A DNA stretch of 64,000 nucleotides from Runella defluvii (GTDB lineage Bacteria > Bacteroidota > Bacteroidia > Cytophagales > Spirosomataceae): contig NZ_JACIBY010000010.1 of assembly GCF_014195535.1 (NCBI RefSeq), forward strand, positions 62,001-126,000, written 5' to 3'. Made by a program: the position numbers and the translations under genes. The notes under the pieces were generated by a model. That model was not told the origin of the DNA. It searched no databases and worked only from the letters and a program-made list of their open reading frames with translations. This document shows, in pieces, positions 59,371-64,000 of this stretch (positions are counted from its first letter, which is position 1; every line of letters begins with the position of its first letter).

Positions 59371-60495
59371 ATGATGAAATACTTGCCTATTTATGCATTG
59401 GTTTCTGTGGTTATTTTTTGTACATCTTGCAGCGGACAAGAAAAAACAAATACACAAAAAGGCTTAAATACGCCCAAACCAAGTCCCAAAGTCATAAAAA
59501 ACTTTAAGTCCGTGGGGTTGGCGCCCGATTTTGACACGACTTTGGTCAGCCAATACATCCGAAGTATTTTTCAGGATTCAAAAGGGAATCTATGGTTTGG
59601 TACTATAGGGGATGGCGTCGTGAGGTACGATCAAAAAACCTTGACCTACTTTTCCAATCCCGACGGATTTTATAACCAAACCGTTTATGCCATCAATGAA
59701 GATAAAGACGGAAATATGTGGTTTGGCACCGACCAAGGGGTGTATAAGTACGATCCCAGACGGGCAGTCGGAAAAACGTTTAAGAATTACAACCAAAAAG
59801 ATGGCCTAAACCACGTTGACATTACCCGAAAAGGCATTCTTGTTGATAAATCGGGCATGGTTTGGGTTGGTACGCACGGCGGCGTTTACCGCTATGATCC
59901 TGTGGCCGATAGCGAGGGACGAAAAAGTTTTTCATTGTTCAAAGAACTTGCTACTGTAAACGTTGCTGGCGTCATGGAGGACAAAGACGGTAACATCTGG
60001 TTTGCGTCTTCTAATCAGGGGGTCTTTCGTTATGACCCTGAGCAGAAAGGTGATAATGCCATTACTCATGTGGCCGAAAAAGAGCAATTGGGTGAGAACT
60101 ACGCGGGAGGAATTGCCCAAGACAAAGCGGGTAATATGTGGTTTACCATGAAAAACGGTATTTGTAAGTACGATCCCAAACAGGAAGTGGGGAAAAGATT
60201 TACCGAATACACGTCCAAAGACGGCCTAGGCGGAACGGAGTTTTGGGGAATCATCATTGAGCAATCAGGTATCATTTGGGTTACCGCCCGAGGCAGTACG
60301 ACGCGCTTTGACCCTTCTGTTTCCTTGCCGAATCCTAAAGCATTTACCGTGTTTACAGTAGCAGACGGATTCACTTGCTGTGTTCAAAGTATGTATCAGG
60401 ATAAGTCAGGAAATATGTGGTGGGGTACGGGACAAGGGCTCTATCGCTTTGATGGCAAGCGCTTTTATCAAGTGAAAAAGAACGGCCCTTGGTAG
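59371..60495 (+). CDS. Two-component-regulator-type propeller lipoprotein
   Basis: A 374-residue paralogue of the preceding propeller protein. The N-terminus (MMKYLPIYALVSVVIFCTSC) is a lipoprotein-like signal ending at Cys20, although the -3 position is atypical; ATG at 59374 is an equally good start. Reg_prop repeats are regular: IFQDSKGNLWFGTIGDGVVR, INEDKDGNMWFGTDQGVYKY, VDKSGMVWVGTHGGVYRYDP, MEDKDGNIWFASSNQGVFRY, AQDKAGNMWFTMKNGICKYD and YQDKSGNMWWGTGQGLYRFD. No enzymatic or DNA-binding domain follows. It lies 47 bp before the membrane winged-helix regulator, so an extracytoplasmic sensor for that regulator is a reasonable but untested idea. Confidence 0.88.
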   Translation: MMKYLPIYALVSVVIFCTSCSGQEKTNTQKGLNTPKPSPKVIKNFKSVGLAPDFDTTLVSQYIRSIFQDSKGNLWFGTIGDGVVRYDQKTLTYFSNPDGFYNQTVYAINEDKDGNMWFGTDQGVYKYDPRRAVGKTFKNYNQKDGLNHVDITRKGILVDKSGMVWVGTHGGVYRYDPVADSEGRKSFSLFKELATVNVAGVMEDKDGNIWFASSNQGVFRYDPEQKGDNAITHVAEKEQLGENYAGGIAQDKAGNMWFTMKNGICKYDPKQEVGKRFTEYTSKDGLGGTEFWGIIIEQSGIIWVTARGSTTRFDPSVSLPNPKAFTVFTVADGFTCCVQSMYQDKSGNMWWGTGQGLYRFDGKRFYQVKKNGPW

Positions 60496-60523
60496 GGCGT
60501 TACTGATTGTAAGCTATTTCTAC

Positions 60524-60531
60524 TAAATTTG
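60524..60531 (+). promoter_or_regulatory. Possible -7 box before the winged-helix regulator
   Basis: TAAATTTG fits the TAnnTTTG consensus and lies 12 bp before the ATG at 60543, or 20 bp before an alternative in-frame ATG at 60552. No convincing -33 partner is seen. Confidence 0.3.
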
Positions 60532-60542
60532 ATACAGAACTT

Positions 60543-61457
60543 ATGGAAATCATGACGGGGAAATTGGCAATTGGGGCTTCATTGTTGGTCATCAGCTTGC
60601 TGTTTGGGCGGTTTGCTTGGTTTACTTCTACTCCCGAGTCGAGCACTTCGCAACGGTTCGAGGAGAAAGTCAATCTGGCACTTCGTCGTACGGGCCACCG
60701 CCTGCTGTTAGCAAGCGGTGATTCTACGTCTCGCATTACTGCGGTCAAAAAAACGGCGGAGGGTACGTATGTATTACAACTCAGTAGAGCCTTCAATTAC
60801 AGCCAGTTGCCGTCCTTGTTACAAGAATCTTTTGACCTTCATGGTATCAAAAATAACTACGATGTAGCGGTCATCGACTGTAAAACCAACGAACTGCAAC
60901 TAGGGTATAACTTTTTAGATTATTCCAAAAGTAAAGAAGTGGCCTGTATCGGACGTGAACAGCTCTTGGGGTGTAATAACGTAAAAGTAACCTTTGCATC
61001 TTCTACCAATCCTTCTAGCTCAACGAATCCCGTCTGGTGGACGTTGGGGCTGGGCTTAGTTTTGGTCGGCGTTTCGTACAGCGTATGGTCGCGAAAAAAA
61101 ACAAGCACTGTGCCAGCCATTGAAACACCTCACGAACAGCCCATCGAAAAACCCACGCGGCTGACGTTCGGAGCGTCGAGCATGGATGTAGAAAATCAAC
61201 TGCTTTATATTGCCAACACGCACCATAACCTGACCTATCGCGAGGCAAAATTGCTCCACTTGTTTGTGAAAAATAAGAACCAACTCCTTGAACGAGAGTT
61301 TATTCTAAAATCGGTGTGGGAAGACGAGGGCATTATTGTGGGGCGCAGTATTGATGTTTTTGTTTCGCGCCTACGAAAATTACTCCAGGAGGATACTTCC
61401 CTAAAAATTGTGGCCGTTCACGGTGTTGGCTATCGCTTGGAAGTGACTGTTTCCTAA
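60543..61457 (+). CDS. Membrane-anchored winged-helix transcriptional regulator
   Basis: 304 residues. TM1 lies at about 7-28. An extracytoplasmic domain of about 130 residues (29-162) contains three Cys (113, 135, 144) and could form disulfides. TM2 lies at about 164-182 (WWTLGLGLVLVGVSYSVW). A cytoplasmic OmpR/PhoB-type DNA-binding domain closes the protein (about 205-302: NLTYREAKLLHLFVKNKN, SIDVFVSRLRKLLQED recognition helix, HGVGYRLEV wing). There is no receiver domain. It is the reverse order of ToxR/CadC, with DNA binding at the C-terminal end. It lies 47 bp after a propeller lipoprotein and 43 bp before paralogue 16, the only regulator directly beside a permease. Confidence 0.88.
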   Translation: MEIMTGKLAIGASLLVISLLFGRFAWFTSTPESSTSQRFEEKVNLALRRTGHRLLLASGDSTSRITAVKKTAEGTYVLQLSRAFNYSQLPSLLQESFDLHGIKNNYDVAVIDCKTNELQLGYNFLDYSKSKEVACIGREQLLGCNNVKVTFASSTNPSSSTNPVWWTLGLGLVLVGVSYSVWSRKKTSTVPAIETPHEQPIEKPTRLTFGASSMDVENQLLYIANTHHNLTYREAKLLHLFVKNKNQLLEREFILKSVWEDEGIIVGRSIDVFVSRLRKLLQEDTSLKIVAVHGVGYRLEVTVS

Positions 61458-61500
61458 AATACACGGATAACCGTCAATAAATAACTGTTCTCTTTTTCCC

Positions 61501-63894
61501 ATGCTATGTAATTATTTCAAAATCGCGCTGCGCCACCTTTGGCACAATCGGCTGTATTCGGCCATCAATACCATTGGTTTGGCGTTTGGACTTGGCTGTG
61601 TGTTGTTGGCGATTTTATACATCCGAGACGAACATAGCTTTGATAATTTTCATCAAAAAAGCCCTCATTTATACCGAATTACGACAACAGCTATTCAGAA
61701 CAAAGGCGAAGACCCACACACCTCGGGAGGAACGGGGCAAGTACAAGGCCCAGCTTTCAAAGCGGCCGTGCCCGAAGTCGAGGATTATGTCAGAATCATG
61801 GGAGGGGCTATTTTTGGTGATATTCGCACCAACCGCAAAGCCCTGAAACTACAGTTGCTGTTTGCGGACAGTCATTTTTTTGATGTTTTTAGCTTTAAAC
61901 TCCTTCACGGAAACCCAAAAACGGTGTTAAACGATGTGGGTTCGGTGGTGATTACTGAAAAAACAGCGCTGAAATTTTTTAACTCTACCAACGTCGTTGG
62001 CCAACTATTACACATGGAAGCCGACCCTTCGGCCGACCGTTTGGGGAAACCGTTGGTGATTTCGGGTGTGGTGGAAAATCCTCCCAAAAATTCGTCCATT
62101 CAGTTTGACGTACTGCATCCGTTCAGCTTCATGGAACTGAGTTTTACGGATACCGCTTGGCTGAATGCCTACCTCGGTACGTTTGTGGTGCTGAATCCCA
62201 AAGCCGACAAATCGTTGGTTTGTAAGAAATTCAACCAAGTTCACGCCCGACTCGCCAAAGAACAAATAAAAGAAAACGGCCACGACCCCCAAGTTACCTA
62301 TGGTCTTCAACCCATTACCGACCTTCATTTATACCCACTCCAAACGGGCGGGGAAGGCGGCGCCATCAATTATAGCAACCCGCTGTATTCCTATATTTTT
62401 TTGGGGATAGCTCTGTTTATGCTGTTGATGGCAAGTATCAATTTTGTCAATATCAGCATTGCAAGTTCGCTCAAACGGGCCAAAGAAGTGGGGATTCGCA
62501 AGGTAACGGGCAGTCGCCAAGGGCAAATTATTGTTCAATTTTTAGCCGAATCGGCCTTGCTGTGTGTGGCGGCGTTTTTTCTGGCTTTTGTGCTTGTATT
62601 GTTGTTGCTGCCTGTGTTTAATCAGTTGGCCAATAAAGAAATTCTTCTCTCCGAAGTTTTTGAATGGAAGCTCTTCTTTGCTTTTGGCGGGCTGTTGCTG
62701 GGCAATGTTTTGTTGTCGGGTTTGTACCCTGCTTTTGTTCTTTCCAAGTTCAACCCTACCGAAGTTTTATACCATAAGCAAAAATTATCAGGAAGTGGTT
62801 TTTTCGGAAAAAGCTTGGTGGTTCTTCAGTTTTCGTTGGCGGCTATTTTGCTCATTGCTTCCATCGTTTTTTACCAACAAATGAACTTTGTGCGCACCAA
62901 GGATTTGGGGTATAATCCGTACCAAGTCATTCGGACGTACATCAGTGGCAACCGCGAAACCAAACCCTTGGCGGAGTTTATCAGAAACGAAGTAGCCAAA
63001 GAGTCATCCATTGTGCAAATTTCGTTTGGGGACGAACGGGGTTCCAATTTCAAAACCAAAGCGAATCAACGCACGGTGAAAAGCACTTACCAAAACATTG
63101 ATTCCAATTACTTGGCGGTGTTGGGGGTTCGTTTAAAAGAGGGGAGAGCTATTTTAAATGCGAACAAAGTAGAAGTGATTGTGAATGAGACGTTTGTGAG
63201 GGAGGCGGGTTTGACAAACCCTATTGGCGCTTTGGTGACTACGGAAGACTTTTTTCTGAAAACACCCGCGCTAATCGTGGGGGTAGTGAAAGATTTTCAT
63301 TTTGGTTCATTGCGCGAACGAATCCCACCTTTAGTAATGGCTACCAACGACATGTATAATGGCGGTATTTGGCTTAAAATTGACAAAAATCACCAGCAAG
63401 AAGCCCTCACCGCCTTTGAACGGATTTACCGAAAAGCCCTACCTAACGCCGTTTATGCCTATAATTTTATGGATGAACTCAACAACCGCGATTATCTTCA
63501 GGAACAACGTTGGCAAAAAATCATTGGCTTCGCTACCTTGCTTTCAATCGTCCTTTGCGGCATGGGCTTGTTTGGATTGACGCACTTAGCCATTCAGCAA
63601 CGTACCAAAGAGATAGGAATTCGTAAAGTAGTGGGCGCTTCGGTACCGAGCATAGTGTTCTTATTTTCCAATTCTTTTTTAAAGTTGGTCTTAATATCTG
63701 TGGTGGTAGCTTCGCCGATTGCTTATTATTTTATGGAGCAATGGTTGCAGGATTTTGCCTACCGAATACAGGTTTCGTGGCGTATTTTTGGTTACACGGC
63801 CTTGGTTATGCTCTTCATTTCTTTGCTCACCATCAGCTACCAATCCATCAAAGCGGCGCTGAGAAATCCCGTAGATTCGCTGCGGTCAGAGTAA
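61501..63894 (+). CDS. Duplicated FtsX/MacB-type ABC transporter permease (paralogue 16 of 16)
   Basis: 797 residues, N-terminus MLCNYFKIALRHLWHNRLYS. TM1 near 20-40. Signatures: LKRAKEVGIRKVTGS (about 323-337) and QQRTKEIGIRKVVGAS (about 699-714); tail NPVDSLRSE. The first periplasmic domain begins with a GGTGQVQGPAFK segment that resembles paralogue 13. The second has the standard GVVKDFHFGSLRERIPPLVM. It stands apart from the two arrays, 43 bp after a membrane winged-helix regulator that may control it. No ATPase domain or fusion protein follows before the window ends. Confidence 0.94.
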   Translation: MLCNYFKIALRHLWHNRLYSAINTIGLAFGLGCVLLAILYIRDEHSFDNFHQKSPHLYRITTTAIQNKGEDPHTSGGTGQVQGPAFKAAVPEVEDYVRIMGGAIFGDIRTNRKALKLQLLFADSHFFDVFSFKLLHGNPKTVLNDVGSVVITEKTALKFFNSTNVVGQLLHMEADPSADRLGKPLVISGVVENPPKNSSIQFDVLHPFSFMELSFTDTAWLNAYLGTFVVLNPKADKSLVCKKFNQVHARLAKEQIKENGHDPQVTYGLQPITDLHLYPLQTGGEGGAINYSNPLYSYIFLGIALFMLLMASINFVNISIASSLKRAKEVGIRKVTGSRQGQIIVQFLAESALLCVAAFFLAFVLVLLLLPVFNQLANKEILLSEVFEWKLFFAFGGLLLGNVLLSGLYPAFVLSKFNPTEVLYHKQKLSGSGFFGKSLVVLQFSLAAILLIASIVFYQQMNFVRTKDLGYNPYQVIRTYISGNRETKPLAEFIRNEVAKESSIVQISFGDERGSNFKTKANQRTVKSTYQNIDSNYLAVLGVRLKEGRAILNANKVEVIVNETFVREAGLTNPIGALVTTEDFFLKTPALIVGVVKDFHFGSLRERIPPLVMATNDMYNGGIWLKIDKNHQQEALTAFERIYRKALPNAVYAYNFMDELNNRDYLQEQRWQKIIGFATLLSIVLCGMGLFGLTHLAIQQRTKEIGIRKVVGASVPSIVFLFSNSFLKLVLISVVVASPIAYYFMEQWLQDFAYRIQVSWRIFGYTALVMLFISLLTISYQSIKAALRNPVDSLRSE

Positions 63895-63973
63895 TACAGC
63901 GCCTTTGGCCGCAACAACCCACTTTATAAAGTCATAAATTTCCCTAAAAACCCCTAATTTTGCGATACAAATA

Positions 63974-64000
63974 AAGCCCCTCACCCCAAAGGGGGATTTG
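63974..64000. repeat. Partial palindromic repeat at the window edge
   Basis: AAGCCCCTCACCCCAAAGGG begins a C-run/G-run stem-loop similar in style to the one at 891-920. It is probably a dispersed repeat cut by the window end. The region 63895-63973 shows no gene. Confidence 0.35.

Overview
The window reads as chromosomal DNA of a Bacteroidota bacterium, most likely a Cytophagales member of the Runella/Spirosoma type. The reasons are the LytS-type kinase, ECF sigma factors with DUF4097 proteins, FISUMP and propeller lipoproteins, start codons without Shine-Dalgarno sites, a few TAnnTTTG-type promoters and intergenic stem-loop repeats. Taxonomy is inferred from gene content only. No rRNA, tRNA, CRISPR array, transposase or phage gene is visible.

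Layout. 1-770 is the N-terminal part of a LytS-type histidine kinase (minus strand, cut by the window edge). 966-7242 holds two mirror-image, divergently transcribed regulatory modules, each made of an ECF sigma factor, a one-TM anti-sigma-like protein with HEAT-like repeats, and two exported DUF4097 proteins. 7490-24450 is a first plus-strand array of six about 800-residue FtsX/MacB-type ABC permeases, interrupted by two small sister orphans, a Tat-exported Gfo/Idh/MocA oxidoreductase and a Kazal-domain lipoprotein. 24458-33762 is a type I restriction-modification island on the minus strand: hsdR, hsdM, a full hsdS, a single-domain S-like gene, a YhcG/DUF1016 nuclease, a YgjP-type metallopeptidase and an unknown gene. 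34041-56214 is a second array of nine permeases with almost nothing between them. 56329-61457 carries small exported proteins, a FISUMP protein, two Reg_prop propeller lipoproteins and a membrane-anchored winged-helix regulator. A sixteenth permease closes the window at 61501-63894.

The dominant feature is sixteen intact, co-oriented but strongly divergent permease paralogues. Each duplicates the FtsX core (four TM plus four TM, two large periplasmic domains). No ABC ATPase or membrane-fusion protein is encoded here, so the permeases must use an ATPase encoded elsewhere or have another role. Three of them (7490, 19697, 34041) are preceded by one regulatory architecture: two 16-bp GTCC-type palindromic boxes 21-22 bp apart, followed 54-60 bp later by a TGGCAT element. 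At the first locus that element is a full match to a sigma-54 -24/-12 promoter. These probably mark the starts of transcription units. Further along, 28-bp palindromes sit in four permease junctions, two of them overlapping stop codons.

Limits. All domain calls come from reading motifs by eye; no database search was possible. Membrane segment positions are approximate.
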